Shown here piece by piece: positions 8,778-17,365 of a DNA stretch of 64,000 nt. This DNA is from CAVPCZ01 sp963779225 (GTDB lineage Bacteria > Bacteroidota > Ignavibacteria > UBA10030 > UBA6906), in assembly GCA_963779225.1 (NCBI GenBank), contig CAVZWW010000003.1:1612001-1676000 (forward strand), in the 5' to 3' direction. Below the pieces are notes generated by a model, which was given only the letters and a program-made list of their open reading frames with translations, was not told the DNA's origin and ran no database searches. A program made the position numbers and the translations under genes. How positions within the stretch are numbered: the first letter of the stretch is position 1; each line of letters opens with the position of its first letter.

Positions 8778-10616
8778 ATGTGCGGTATTGTCGGGTATAT
8801 CGGTCCAAAAAACTGCGTTCCGATTATCCTTGAAGGTCTCCGGCGGCTGGAATACCGTGGATATGATTCCGCGGGCATCGCCGTAGTCAGGGATGGATCA
8901 TTCTTCGTTCAGAAAAATGCCGGAAAAGTAGCGGATCTGGCGCGGGAGCTCGGCGCCGCCGATGGTATGCTGAACGGGCACCTGGGCATGGGGCATACGC
9001 GCTGGGCCACACATGGCGAACCGAATGACGTTAACGCCCATCCGCACCTGGACCAGAAGAAACAGATTGCCATCGTCCATAACGGCATCATTGAAAACTA
9101 TTTGGCGATCAAGACCAAGCTTTTGCGTGACGGTCATCAGTTCCTCGGGGGAACCGACACCGAGGTTCTGGCCCACCTGATCGGCGTGATGTACGAGCAG
9201 ACACAGGATCTCACCTCGGCGGTGCGGCACGCGCTGTCGGAGGTGGAGGGGACGTATGGACTCGTGGTCCTCTCACCGCTTGCGCCGGACCGGCTGGTCG
9301 TGGCACGCAAAGGAAGTCCGCTCCTCATCGGTGTGGGGGATGGGGAGAATTTTGTCGCTTCCGACGCGTCCGCGATTGTGGCTCACACCCGTCAGGTGCT
9401 GTACCTGGACGACGGCGAGATTGCAGAAATTACCCTCGATAATGTGCGGACGATGACCATCGACGATGTAACGGTCAATAAGCCCGTCCAGCAGGTCACC
9501 CTCGAACTGTCCCAGATTGAACGCGGGGGATACGACCATTTCATGCTCAAAGAGATTCACGAGCAGGGCGAAACGATCCGGAATGCTATGCGGGGTCGGC
9601 TGCTGGTGAATTCCGGTGATGTGAAACTGGGCGGATTGCAGAACAACATTGGCAAGCTCCTGAGTGCCCGTCGCGTCCTCATCACCGCCTGCGGTACATC
9701 ATGGCATGCAGGGCTGGTTGGCGAGTATATGCTGGAACAGATTGCACGCATTCCCACCGAAGTGGAGTATGCATCGGAGTTCCGGTACCGGGACCCCGTC
9801 ATCAACATCGATGACGTCGTGATACTCATCAGTCAGAGCGGCGAAACTGCCGATACGCTTTCGGCGCTGCGGGAGGCGAAATCCAAAGGTGCCACGGTGC
9901 TGGGGATTGTGAATGTCGTGGGGAGTACGATCGCCCGTGAATCCGACGGGGGCGTGTACGCCCATGCCGGCCCGGAGATCGGGGTGGCATCAACAAAGGC
10001 ATTCACGTCGCAGCTGACGGTTCTCGCCCTGATCACCATTATGCTCGCACGTGCCCGCGGGATGTCACGCGAGCGGGGTGTCATCCTGGCTGAAGAGCTT
10101 GCTACGCTCCCGGAAAAGGCGGAATACATGCTGCGGGACACCAGCGTTATTGAACGTATTGCGCAGGAGTTTAAGGACGCTCGCAATGTGCTGTATCTCG
10201 GCCGCGGCGCAAATTTCCCGGTAGCGCTGGAAGGTGCGCTGAAGTTGAAGGAGATCTCGTATATCCACGCAGAAGGATATCCGGCCGCGGAAATGAAACA
10301 CGGGCCCATCGCCCTCATCGATGAAAACATGCCCGTGGTTTTCGTTGTCCCGAAGGATGGCATCTATGACAAGGTGATGAGCAATATTCAGGAAGTGCGT
10401 GCGCGGAAGGGCCGGATCATCGCGGTGGCGAATGAGGACGACGAGGAAATCGAGAACATGGCCGAATTCGTCATCCGTGTGCCGCACACCTACGGGTTCT
10501 TCGGACCGATTTTGAACATCATTCCGTTGCAGTTGCTCGCGTATTATATCGCGGTTGCACGCGGGACAAACGTTGACCAGCCACGGAATCTGGCCAAGAG
10601 TGTGACCGTTGAATAG
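8778..10616 (+). CDS. glmS: Glutamine-fructose-6-phosphate aminotransferase (isomerizing)
   Basis: This enzyme makes glucosamine-6-phosphate from fructose-6-phosphate and glutamine for cell-wall and lipopolysaccharide synthesis. The 612-residue length is standard. It starts MCGIVGYIG, where Cys2 becomes the N-terminal nucleophile of the glutaminase domain after methionine removal, and TRWATHG and HNGIIENY follow. Two SIS sugar-isomerase domains occupy about 290-420 and 460-600 (SQSGETADT, STKAFTSQ), and the end DQPRNLAKSVTVE is the canonical GlmS tail. The gene is complete and appears functional. Confidence 0.97.
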   Translation: MCGIVGYIGPKNCVPIILEGLRRLEYRGYDSAGIAVVRDGSFFVQKNAGKVADLARELGAADGMLNGHLGMGHTRWATHGEPNDVNAHPHLDQKKQIAIVHNGIIENYLAIKTKLLRDGHQFLGGTDTEVLAHLIGVMYEQTQDLTSAVRHALSEVEGTYGLVVLSPLAPDRLVVARKGSPLLIGVGDGENFVASDASAIVAHTRQVLYLDDGEIAEITLDNVRTMTIDDVTVNKPVQQVTLELSQIERGGYDHFMLKEIHEQGETIRNAMRGRLLVNSGDVKLGGLQNNIGKLLSARRVLITACGTSWHAGLVGEYMLEQIARIPTEVEYASEFRYRDPVINIDDVVILISQSGETADTLSALREAKSKGATVLGIVNVVGSTIARESDGGVYAHAGPEIGVASTKAFTSQLTVLALITIMLARARGMSRERGVILAEELATLPEKAEYMLRDTSVIERIAQEFKDARNVLYLGRGANFPVALEGALKLKEISYIHAEGYPAAEMKHGPIALIDENMPVVFVVPKDGIYDKVMSNIQEVRARKGRIIAVANEDDEEIENMAEFVIRVPHTYGFFGPILNIIPLQLLAYYIAVARGTNVDQPRNLAKSVTVE

Positions 10617-10631
10617 CAGAAAGGGAGCATG

Positions 10632-11465
10632 ATGAAACAGGAACCGCGCTTCAAAGAACACGAGTGGGCACTCATCCTGGGTGCTTCAAGCGGGTTCGGC
10701 GGTGCTGCGGCCATTGAGCTGGCCCGGCACGGCATAAACATCTTCGGCGTTCACCTCGACCGCCAGGCAACCATGCCGGCAGTGCAGCATGTGATCAAGG
10801 AGATCAAACATGCCGGCCGCGAGGCGGTCTTCTACAATATGAATGCCGCCGATGCAATCAAACGGAGTGAGACCCTGGATGACATCCTGGAACGTTTCGC
10901 CGGCGACGGTCACAAAACCATCAAAGTGCTTCTTCACTCGCTGGCCTTCGGGACCCTGAAACCCTTCATCGCCAAGAAGCCTGACGACGCCATCTCCCAG
11001 GCACAAATGGAGATGACGATGGACGTGATGGCGCACAGTCTGGTGTACTGGACCCAGGGACTGGTCGCGCGAGGGCTGATGAAACGCGGGGGCAGGGTGT
11101 TCGCGTTAACGAGCTCCGGGGGTCACAGCGTGTTGCCAAGCTACGGAGCTGTCTCAGGCGCGAAATCGGCCCTGGAATCCCACATACGGCAGCTGGCAAT
11201 GGAGTTGGGATCCTTCGGCATTACGGCTAACGCGCTCCTGGCCGGTGTCACCGATACTCCGGCGCTCCGGAAAATTCCCGGCGCGACACGCATGCTTGAA
11301 GTCGCCCGCGCCAAGAACCCCGGCGGACGCCTGACCAACCCCGAAGACGTTGCGAAAATGATGGTGCTGCTCTGCGAAGAAGGCGCAGCGTGGGTCTCCG
11401 GAAATGTCATCGGCGTGGATGGTGGCGAGGATGTGGTGAGTTTTGTCGGGCAGAAGGGCGAATGA
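10632..11465 (+). CDS. FabL-like enoyl-[acyl-carrier-protein] reductase (SDR family)
   Basis: A 277-residue SDR protein. The nucleotide loop is GASSGFGGAAA near residue 20. The active-site lysine follows the tyrosine by seven positions (SYGAVSGAKSALE, a Y-x6-K pattern), which marks enoyl-ACP reductases rather than ordinary SDRs with Y-x3-K. The following NALLAGVTDTPALRKIPGA, GGRLTNPEDVA and GVDGG closely resemble FabL. It would reduce trans-2-enoyl-ACP in the last step of each fatty-acid elongation round. Two ATGs overlap at 10629 and 10632; the second is better spaced from AAGGGAG. The neighbouring acyl-CoA dehydrogenase also acts on fatty acyl chains. Confidence 0.75.
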   Translation: MKQEPRFKEHEWALILGASSGFGGAAAIELARHGINIFGVHLDRQATMPAVQHVIKEIKHAGREAVFYNMNAADAIKRSETLDDILERFAGDGHKTIKVLLHSLAFGTLKPFIAKKPDDAISQAQMEMTMDVMAHSLVYWTQGLVARGLMKRGGRVFALTSSGGHSVLPSYGAVSGAKSALESHIRQLAMELGSFGITANALLAGVTDTPALRKIPGATRMLEVARAKNPGGRLTNPEDVAKMMVLLCEEGAAWVSGNVIGVDGGEDVVSFVGQKGE

Positions 11466-11523
11466 CGCTTCTCGATTCCTAACATCAACACTGGTCACCA
11501 TCAATAGAGGATAACGGAACCGT

Positions 11524-12666
11524 ATGGCCGCAATCCAGTTTACCGAAGAGCAGATGATGTTGCGTGATATGGTGCGCGATTTCGTCGATAGCGAAATCAG
11601 ACCGATCGCCCAGAAGATCGATGAAGAGGAACGCATTCCGATGGAGTTGATCCATAAGATGCGTGACCTGGGATTGATGGGGGCCTCGTTTCCGCAGGAG
11701 TACGGCGGCGGTGGCTTCGGCGAAGTAGGGTACTGCCTCATGCAGGAAGAAATCGCCCGCGGGTGCATGTCCACCGCCACATTCATGGGTGCACACCAGT
11801 CGATCGGAGCAAACGCCATCTATATCGGCGGGACCGAGGAACTCAAGAAGAAGTATCTCGTTCCGCTGGCCGAAGGCCGCATGATCGGTGCCTTCGCGCT
11901 TACGGAAGTGCTGGCCGGTTCTGACTCCTTCAATCTGCGCACACGTGCCCATCGCGAAGGGGACGAATGGGTGATCAACGGCGAAAAGATGTGGATCACC
12001 AACGGGGGCATCGCCGACGTGGTCTCCCTGTTTGCGCGCACGGAACGCGGGATCACCGGGTTCGTCGTGGAGACGAAAACGCCGGGCTATACGGCCGGCC
12101 CGCCGGAAAAGAAAATGGGGATCCGGGGCAGCACAACCAACCCGATCGTGCTGGAGAACGTCCGCGTCCCCGATTCCAATATGATCGGGGGTGACGGCCG
12201 GGGTTTCCTGGTGGCCATGAAGACTCTTGATGCCGGCCGGCTGGGACTGGGCGCGGCGTGCACCGGGGCCGCGAAGCAACTGATGGAATGGACGGCCCGC
12301 TATGCAAAAGAACGAAAACAATTTGATGTCCCGATCGCCCAGTTCGAGGCAATCCAGTTTATGCTGTCGGACATGGCGGTGATGATCTATGCAATGGAGT
12401 CCATGGTCTACCGCACGGCGATGGATTACGAAGCCGGGAAACCCATCTCCCGGGAATCGGCCATGGTGAAGCTGTACTGCTCCGAGGCTCTGGATCGTGT
12501 GGCGGATATTGCCGTGCAGATCCATGGTGGTATGGGGTATTCCCGAGAACTCCCGATTGAACGCTACTACCGCGATTCCCGCATCAACCGGATCTTTGAG
12601 GGGACCAACGAAATTCAGAAGGTGGTGATTTCCCGGGATGTGTTGAAGAAGAACGGCAAGATGTAA
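11524..12666 (+). CDS. Acyl-CoA dehydrogenase
   Basis: This FAD enzyme introduces the alpha-beta double bond into acyl-CoA. The 380-residue length and three-part fold are standard: a helical N-terminal part with QEYGGGGFGEVGY, the FAD-binding segment AFALTEVLAGSDSFNLRTRA and WITNGG, and the C-terminal part with QIHGGMGYSRE. IFEGTNEIQKVVISR near the end carries the catalytic glutamate in the position used by short-chain enzymes. The closest type is short- or medium-chain (butyryl-CoA-like), but chain length cannot be fixed. GAGGATAA lies before the ATG. No electron-transfer flavoprotein gene is nearby. Confidence 0.93.
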   Translation: MAAIQFTEEQMMLRDMVRDFVDSEIRPIAQKIDEEERIPMELIHKMRDLGLMGASFPQEYGGGGFGEVGYCLMQEEIARGCMSTATFMGAHQSIGANAIYIGGTEELKKKYLVPLAEGRMIGAFALTEVLAGSDSFNLRTRAHREGDEWVINGEKMWITNGGIADVVSLFARTERGITGFVVETKTPGYTAGPPEKKMGIRGSTTNPIVLENVRVPDSNMIGGDGRGFLVAMKTLDAGRLGLGAACTGAAKQLMEWTARYAKERKQFDVPIAQFEAIQFMLSDMAVMIYAMESMVYRTAMDYEAGKPISRESAMVKLYCSEALDRVADIAVQIHGGMGYSRELPIERYYRDSRINRIFEGTNEIQKVVISRDVLKKNGKM

Positions 12667-12692
12667 GAACGCCTTTGTGGTGCCGGCAATCG

Positions 12693-12719
12693 CGCGGGCG
12701 GCCCGGTGGGTCGCCCGCG
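12693..12719. terminator. Strong GC-rich hairpin between convergent genes
   Basis: The arms at 12693-12704 and 12708-12719 pair over 12 positions with one G-U and a 3-base loop (GGT). The hairpin lies 26 bases after the acyl-CoA dehydrogenase stop and downstream of the minus-strand GH97 gene, so it can serve both. No T-run follows on either strand. Confidence 0.55.
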
Positions 12720-12746
12720 ATGCATCTGCAGGCTGCTGGACCGCGA

Positions 12747-12884
12747 TTATTTGGCTTTCGGTTCCCGCAGGATAAATATCCCCCCGAACACGATCATGCC
12801 CAGTCCCCACCAGAGTGCCGGATGCGCACTTGGACGGATGAATTTCGCCTCCCTGCAAAGCGGAAGAGCGGGGGAGGACTGCAT
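12747..12884 (-). pseudogene. Truncated second copy of the small symporter-associated membrane protein
   Basis: Bases 12748-12832 match 15081-15165 at 83 of 85 positions (differences at 12798 and 12799). The match is the 3' end of the small membrane protein gene at 15080-15277. On the minus strand it encodes SAHPALWWGLGMIVFGGIFI followed by LREPKAK and a TAA stop, whereas the full copy stops with TAG. The similarity ends abruptly upstream. A 45-codon frame from an ATG at 12884 runs into it with a new, unrelated front half (MQSSPALPLC...) and no first membrane helix. I read it as a fragment left by duplication and deletion, probably not expressed. Confidence 0.6.
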
Positions 12885-12905
12885 TGTGTGGAACGGTGAT
12901 TCCCT

Positions 12906-14963
12906 TCAGGGCATCAGACGAATCAGCGCGCCTCCAGACCGTTCGAGGTGGAGTGTCAGGTGCGATCCGGCTGTCACCTCTCTCGTTTCGATACGGGCTC
13001 CCATGCCGACATATCGGTCAACGTCGCAGATGATTGTCGCGCGATAGGCCCCGGAACTGAGGAATGTCAACGGGAGATCCAGGATTCGTGGGGCCATCCC
13101 GTTCATAATACCGACATACCACGTCGCGTCCTTGCGTCGGGCGACCGCGATGTACTTCCCGATTTCTCCCGCCATGGCACGGGTCTCATCCCATGTCGAT
13201 GGGATGTTTACGAAGAGGGAGAAGACGCTGTCACCGGCGTACGCTCCGGGAAAATCGGCAATCATCGGAAGGTAATTCTCAAACACCACATACATTGCTG
13301 CGTTGTGTGCCCGTGTTCCCATCACCCTGGGGGCCGCATAGCGGGGCGTGAACTCGGCCGAATCCACGGAACGTACCCCGCCGAGATGATAATCCATAGG
13401 TCCGGCCAGCATGCGCGTGAATGGAACCGTCACATTGTGCTCGGGTGTGCATCGGGCACTCCACTTGTCCCATTCAAGATTCAGCACCCCTTCATGGTTC
13501 AGGAGATGAGGAAATGTCCTGGTGAGCCCTGTGGGCTTGGCCGCGCCGTGCAGTGACACTGTCAGATGATGCCGCGCTGCCGCACGCAGGATGTCCGTAA
13601 GCAACACAATCGCCTGCTGATCGTCCCGCTCGATAAAATCGAGCATGAATCCATTGATCCCCCACTGCTCGTACAGTGCAAAGACGGAGTCGATACACTC
13701 CTGCTGGAGCGCTGCAAAGTGGAGCCAGAGACGAAGTCCGACACCTTTCGCGCGCGCATAGTCAAGCAGCGACGGAAACTGAAGCGCGGCAATCGGCGAC
13801 CGGATGCTTGTTCCGGGTGAAGGTGTGAAAGACCGATGCTCACCGTACCACGCCATCATATTACCGCCACCCTCGTCGAAGCCGGTGAGACTGTGATACT
13901 CAATTCCGTTGGCCGCGCAGAAGTCGATATAGTGCTTCATTGTGCGGAAATCCATTTTTCCCCGATCGTGCTCGCTGGTCAGAAGATGTCCGTTCCACCA
14001 GTCCCAGGTCGTCTTTCCCGGTCGTATCCAATCGGCTTCCGGAAGTTCGCAGGGTGGGGCGAGGTGTGTCAGGATATTCGATTCGATGAGGTCCACCTCC
14101 CTGGCAGCAACCATGATGACTCGCCACGGTGTGACGACCCTCCCCCGCACGATGGCTGCCACGGAACTGTCATCACGCCGCCGCGTCAGGTCCGAGACAA
14201 AACGGGGTAGGCTGTCGCCGTTCATGATCAGGGACATGCCGGGGTAGTTGAGTAGAGCGGCTTCGCCAATGGCCGCAACCACACCCGCCGAAGGGCGAAG
14301 AAGAACAGGTAGCGGGAATCGAGTATTGTGTGGCACACTATCCAGCGTCAGCCAGGAACGATAATTACCCTCAAAATGCGTATTTGCGCCAAGCCAGAGG
14401 GCATGCACCGCCGATGCACGAGGAAAGCGAAAATCAACATCTTCGTGCAGAATCATCATGCTGTCTGATAGGGCGGGTGAATCCACGATCGTCCGAAATG
14501 CGACCCCGTCATCGAATGCGCGGAATTCGACCCTGATCAAACGAAACGGGGCCTGCCGTTCCTTGAACACCACGAGTGTTCCATTGTACCGGCTGCGCGC
14601 GGTTGAATTCTTGCCGACAGGCAGGCGATAGGCCTCATCGACAGTCGTGTCCGTGGTGGAAACGACGTCACCCACGATCCACCTTTCGGGCGCAGCCATC
14701 ATGGCCAGCGGTGAAGGTTGGATGATCCGGATTTGACCGAAATCAACTGTGTAGTACAGAATGGAGCGGTTGTCCGCGGGTTCGTAGGCTGTAATGGACA
14801 GGACGCCGGCCGGCGAGGTGATCTGTGAAATCTGGTGGCCCGGGCTTTCCTCTGCAGGTGATGCATGCGCACCAGACATGGTGTAGAGCGCGGCGATGAC
14901 CGGAAGGGATCGTCGGATGCAGAGTCTGGCGCGGGTGGAGAAATGGGTGAAAGATTTGCGCAT
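12906..14963 (-). CDS. Glycoside hydrolase family 97 (alpha-galactosidase or alpha-glucosidase), exported
   Basis: This 685-residue protein has an N-terminal signal region (residues 1-35). An N-terminal beta-domain (about 45-300) has the GH97 features AYRLPVGKNS, VEFRAFDDGVAFR and PCELPEADWIRPGKTTWDWW. A catalytic barrel follows with EYHSLTGF, INGFMLDFIERDDQ, SLHGAAKPTGL and TPEHNVTVPFTRMLAGPMDY. The aspartate in GFMLDFIERDD sits where retaining GH97 enzymes (the alpha-galactosidase branch) have their nucleophile, which favours retaining chemistry, but I have not aligned it. The start at 14963 has a strong AGGAGAGGAGA site. It lies downstream of the symporter and its partner on the same strand, so its product sugar may be imported by them. 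Confidence 0.88.
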   Translation of the reverse strand: MRKSFTHFSTRARLCIRRSLPVIAALYTMSGAHASPAEESPGHQISQITSPAGVLSITAYEPADNRSILYYTVDFGQIRIIQPSPLAMMAAPERWIVGDVVSTTDTTVDEAYRLPVGKNSTARSRYNGTLVVFKERQAPFRLIRVEFRAFDDGVAFRTIVDSPALSDSMMILHEDVDFRFPRASAVHALWLGANTHFEGNYRSWLTLDSVPHNTRFPLPVLLRPSAGVVAAIGEAALLNYPGMSLIMNGDSLPRFVSDLTRRRDDSSVAAIVRGRVVTPWRVIMVAAREVDLIESNILTHLAPPCELPEADWIRPGKTTWDWWNGHLLTSEHDRGKMDFRTMKHYIDFCAANGIEYHSLTGFDEGGGNMMAWYGEHRSFTPSPGTSIRSPIAALQFPSLLDYARAKGVGLRLWLHFAALQQECIDSVFALYEQWGINGFMLDFIERDDQQAIVLLTDILRAAARHHLTVSLHGAAKPTGLTRTFPHLLNHEGVLNLEWDKWSARCTPEHNVTVPFTRMLAGPMDYHLGGVRSVDSAEFTPRYAAPRVMGTRAHNAAMYVVFENYLPMIADFPGAYAGDSVFSLFVNIPSTWDETRAMAGEIGKYIAVARRKDATWYVGIMNGMAPRILDLPLTFLSSGAYRATIICDVDRYVGMGARIETREVTAGSHLTLHLERSGGALIRLMP

Positions 14964-15023
14964 TCTCCTCTCCTCTTTCTGAACCGCCCGGTCCGTTCAA
15001 GCAAGATGCGGGGTGCTGGAGCA

Positions 15024-15052
15024 AGGGCCGTCGGGGATTGCCCGACGGCCCT
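15024..15052. terminator. Long perfect hairpin after the symporter operon
   Basis: AGGGCCGTCGGG at 15024-15035 pairs with CCCGACGGCCCT at 15041-15052 around a 5-base loop. It lies between the small membrane protein stop (15080) and the GH97 start (14963) on the minus strand, so it probably ends or attenuates the symporter transcript. No T-run follows. Confidence 0.5.
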
Positions 15053-15079
15053 CTGCCGATTCAGTCCTGCAGGTAGAGG

Positions 15080-15277
15080 CTATTTGGCTTTCGGTTCCCG
15101 CAGGATAAATATCCCCCCGAACACGATCATTACCAGTCCCCACCAGAGTGCCGGATGCGCACTTGCCATCAACGTCATTCGGGCCGGCGGCGAGATGTAG
15201 TCGACTATCCCCGCGATCACGATCAGGCCGCCCATGATCGTCAGCGTCAGACCGACAAAGAACCAGATGGATTTCAT
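15080..15277 (-). CDS. Small two-helix membrane protein linked to a sodium symporter
   Basis: A 65-residue protein starting at 15277 behind a strong AGGGAGGT ribosome site. Residues about 3-26 (IWFFVGLTLTIMGGLIVIAG and on) and 43-58 (LWWGLVMIVFGGIFIL) form two membrane helices, and a charged tail REPKAK ends it. An upstream ATG at 15343 lies inside the symporter gene and is rejected. The start is 11 bases after the symporter stop, so it is almost certainly translated from the same message and may be an accessory subunit or small regulator of that transporter. I recognise no named family. A fragment of a second copy is at 12747-12884. Confidence 0.7.
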   Translation of the reverse strand: MKSIWFFVGLTLTIMGGLIVIAGIVDYISPPARMTLMASAHPALWWGLVMIVFGGIFILREPKAK

Positions 15278-15288
15278 GGGAACCTCCC

Positions 15289-16950
15289 TTACCAGAAATA
15301 CATATTGAGTGCGACCAGAACAACGACGGAGATGATTGCCCATGTCTCCGGCCGGCGCATGACCGCGACGTGGCTCTCATCGGCTTTCGGCGTCAGGCTC
15401 TTTACCAGACCCACCAGCTCGCTCTTCTCGCGGCGTGTGGTGAACAGGCTGATGCCGATGGTTGCACAGAAACAGATCACCCATGCCCACCATGCGCGCC
15501 AGAAGTTCGCCGCCATATCGCTGGCGGACGTGGAGAGTGTGAGGACGTTATTGTCGATCCACTGGAACTTCACGGCAAGAAACAGGACAAAGGAAGAAGT
15601 CATGCCGGCAAGCAGCCCCCAGAAAGCGCCGTTGGGAGTGATCCACCAGACAAACATGCCGAGAAGCATTGTGGCGAAGAGCGGGGCATTCACCCAGGAG
15701 AAGATGGCCTGCATGTAGTCCATAATGCTCGGAAAGCTCTTCGCCCAGTAGGCGGTGACGATGCTGAGCAAAACCCCCACCAGCGTTGCTGCGCGGCCCA
15801 TCCAGAGTAGATGCGCGTCGCTGGCCTTCCGGTTGAGAACCGATTTGTAGATGTCGTACGTCCATACGGTGTTGAACGCGCTGATGTTGCCGGCCTGTCC
15901 GGCCATGAATCCCGCCAGCAAAGCGGTCACACCCAGCCCGACCAGGCCGGAAGGGTAGTACCTTGCGATGAGCAATGGAAGGGCGCTGTCGTAGTTGACC
16001 TGACCGCCCTCCTGGAGCAGTGCGAACCCGCTCTGTGGATCGCGTGAGAGAACAAGCGCAATAAGACCGGCGAGGATGACGAGAAACGGCAGCGCCATCT
16101 TGAAAAAGGATGCAAGGATAGGCGTCATCCGGGCCGACCGCAGATCCTTGGCGGAGAATGCACGCTGCACCACCAGGAAATCCGTTGTCCAGTAACCGAA
16201 GGAAAGAACGAAGCCGAGGCCGAGCACAATTCCGGCCCAGGTGATCATCATGCCGTTCTGCGTCGGATCGCCGGAGGTGGACCAGAGTGTGGCAAAGGAC
16301 TCGGGGATCCGGTTAAGGATCTCCTGCACACTGCCGATCTCCACGATACCGAGAATGGAAACGAGGAAGAGACCGAACCAGATCAGGAAGAACTGGATGA
16401 TTTCGGTGAAAATCGCTGACATCAGTCCGCTCATGCCGACATAGAGCGCCACGGTCACGGCGGAGATCCACATACTCACGTTCCAGTCCCACCCGACGAA
16501 GGTCCGGAGCACAAGCGCCATGGCGTAAAGGTTGATGCCGGACACGAGCAAGGTCATGACACCAAAGGCGATACCGTTCAGCACCCGAGTCTTCTCGTCA
16601 AAACGGAGCTTCAGGTAGCCGGGGATGGATTTGATCTTGCTGCTGTAGTAGAACGGCATCATGTAAATACCGAGAAAGATCATGGCAGGAATAGCGCCGA
16701 TCCAGTAGAAGTGCGCGACATACATCCCGTACTTGAACGTGTTGCCCGTCATCCCCAGCAGCTCCAGAGCGCCGAGATTCGCGGAAAGGAACGCCAGGCC
16801 GGCGACCCATGAACTGTTCTTTCTTCCTGCCAGGAAGAAGTCCTCTTCGTTCCTGGTGAACCGCTTCAGATAGAATCCGAGACCGATGACGATGGCGAAA
16901 TACGTGGCGACAACGAGCCAGTCGATGACGCCCAGGGTGAGTGCTTCCAT
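15289..16950 (-). CDS. Sodium:solute symporter (SSS / SGLT-like family)
   Basis: A roughly 553-residue inner-membrane transporter with about 13-14 helices. Family signatures are YLKRFTRNEEDFFLAGRKNS near residue 30, the following NLGALELLGMTGNTFKYGMY, GYWTTDFLVVQRAFSAKDL, and ALLAGFMAGQAGNISAFNT in the conserved sodium-site region. It most resembles SGLT-type sugar symporters, but the substrate is not fixed. The ATG at 16950 is preceded by GGGAG; an in-frame ATG at 16971 would add seven residues. It diverges from the GntR regulator gene at 17366, and the shared 415-base region suggests control by that regulator. The partner protein at 15277 and the GH97 gene lie downstream. Confidence 0.9.
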   Translation of the reverse strand: MEALTLGVIDWLVVATYFAIVIGLGFYLKRFTRNEEDFFLAGRKNSSWVAGLAFLSANLGALELLGMTGNTFKYGMYVAHFYWIGAIPAMIFLGIYMMPFYYSSKIKSIPGYLKLRFDEKTRVLNGIAFGVMTLLVSGINLYAMALVLRTFVGWDWNVSMWISAVTVALYVGMSGLMSAIFTEIIQFFLIWFGLFLVSILGIVEIGSVQEILNRIPESFATLWSTSGDPTQNGMMITWAGIVLGLGFVLSFGYWTTDFLVVQRAFSAKDLRSARMTPILASFFKMALPFLVILAGLIALVLSRDPQSGFALLQEGGQVNYDSALPLLIARYYPSGLVGLGVTALLAGFMAGQAGNISAFNTVWTYDIYKSVLNRKASDAHLLWMGRAATLVGVLLSIVTAYWAKSFPSIMDYMQAIFSWVNAPLFATMLLGMFVWWITPNGAFWGLLAGMTSSFVLFLAVKFQWIDNNVLTLSTSASDMAANFWRAWWAWVICFCATIGISLFTTRREKSELVGLVKSLTPKADESHVAVMRRPETWAIISVVVLVALNMYFW

Positions 16951-17081
16951 AGAGGGTTGTCTCCCGTGCATCGTGGATTGGTGAGGGAACAGGTGAGACC
17001 GCCTCCTCTCTTTCCGATTCGCCGGCCGGCAAAAATCGGAGGGAAAGGGGCGATGTCACTGGAACAACAAAAATAGGGCTG

Positions 17082-17096
17082 AGATCAGCGTGATCT
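17082..17096. promoter_or_regulatory. Candidate operator (AGATCA-GCG-TGATCT)
   Basis: A perfect 6-bp inverted repeat with a 3-base spacer in the 415-base region between the divergent symporter and GntR genes. It lies about 130 bases upstream of the symporter start. Size and symmetry suit a GntR/FadR-type dimer, but only one full copy is seen; a half site TGATC recurs near 17333. Confidence 0.3.
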
Positions 17097-17287
17097 GAAA
17101 TATCAAGAAGGATAGACAGGAATTAGATTGAATGCAAGCCGACTTTTGCGGTCCTTGACAAGAGCCATCGTATCGGCGCATTTCGTCAGATTCCTCAGCT
17201 CAATTCCATTTGAACTGGCAACCGTTGCCTTTTTGTTGATGCCGTTACTTATTCACGGAGCTACCGACAGCACAAGGTGATTTTGGC

Positions 17288-17317
17288 TTGACTTTGTGGC
17301 CATTCCTGTCGTAAATT
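17288..17317 (+). promoter_or_regulatory. Candidate promoter of the hexuronate operon
   Basis: TTGACT at 17288-17293 and TAAATT at 17312-17317 are 18 bases apart, about 50 bases before the ATG of the GntR gene. The AT-rich stretch just after it (TTGTATTATGTATGATCAAA, 17321-17340) could hold an operator. Another TTGACA at 17155-17160 has no convincing -10 box. Confidence 0.4.
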
Positions 17318-17365
17318 CTTTTGTATTATGTATGATCAAAGACTTCCCTCCCCTGGTTGCTGCCA

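Noticed and set aside
10632..11465. Ordinary SDR such as 3-oxoacyl-ACP reductase
   Set aside because: The active site has Tyr and Lys seven apart (Y-x6-K), the enoyl-reductase pattern, not Y-x3-K.
11485..12858. 457-residue minus-strand frame
   Set aside because: It is antisense to the acyl-CoA dehydrogenase, is rich in His, Arg and Asp in shadow-like fashion, and matches no family.
17155..17160. TTGACA as a -35 box in the regulator region
   Set aside because: No acceptable -10 sequence lies 16-18 bases downstream, and it is 200 bases from the nearest start on that strand.
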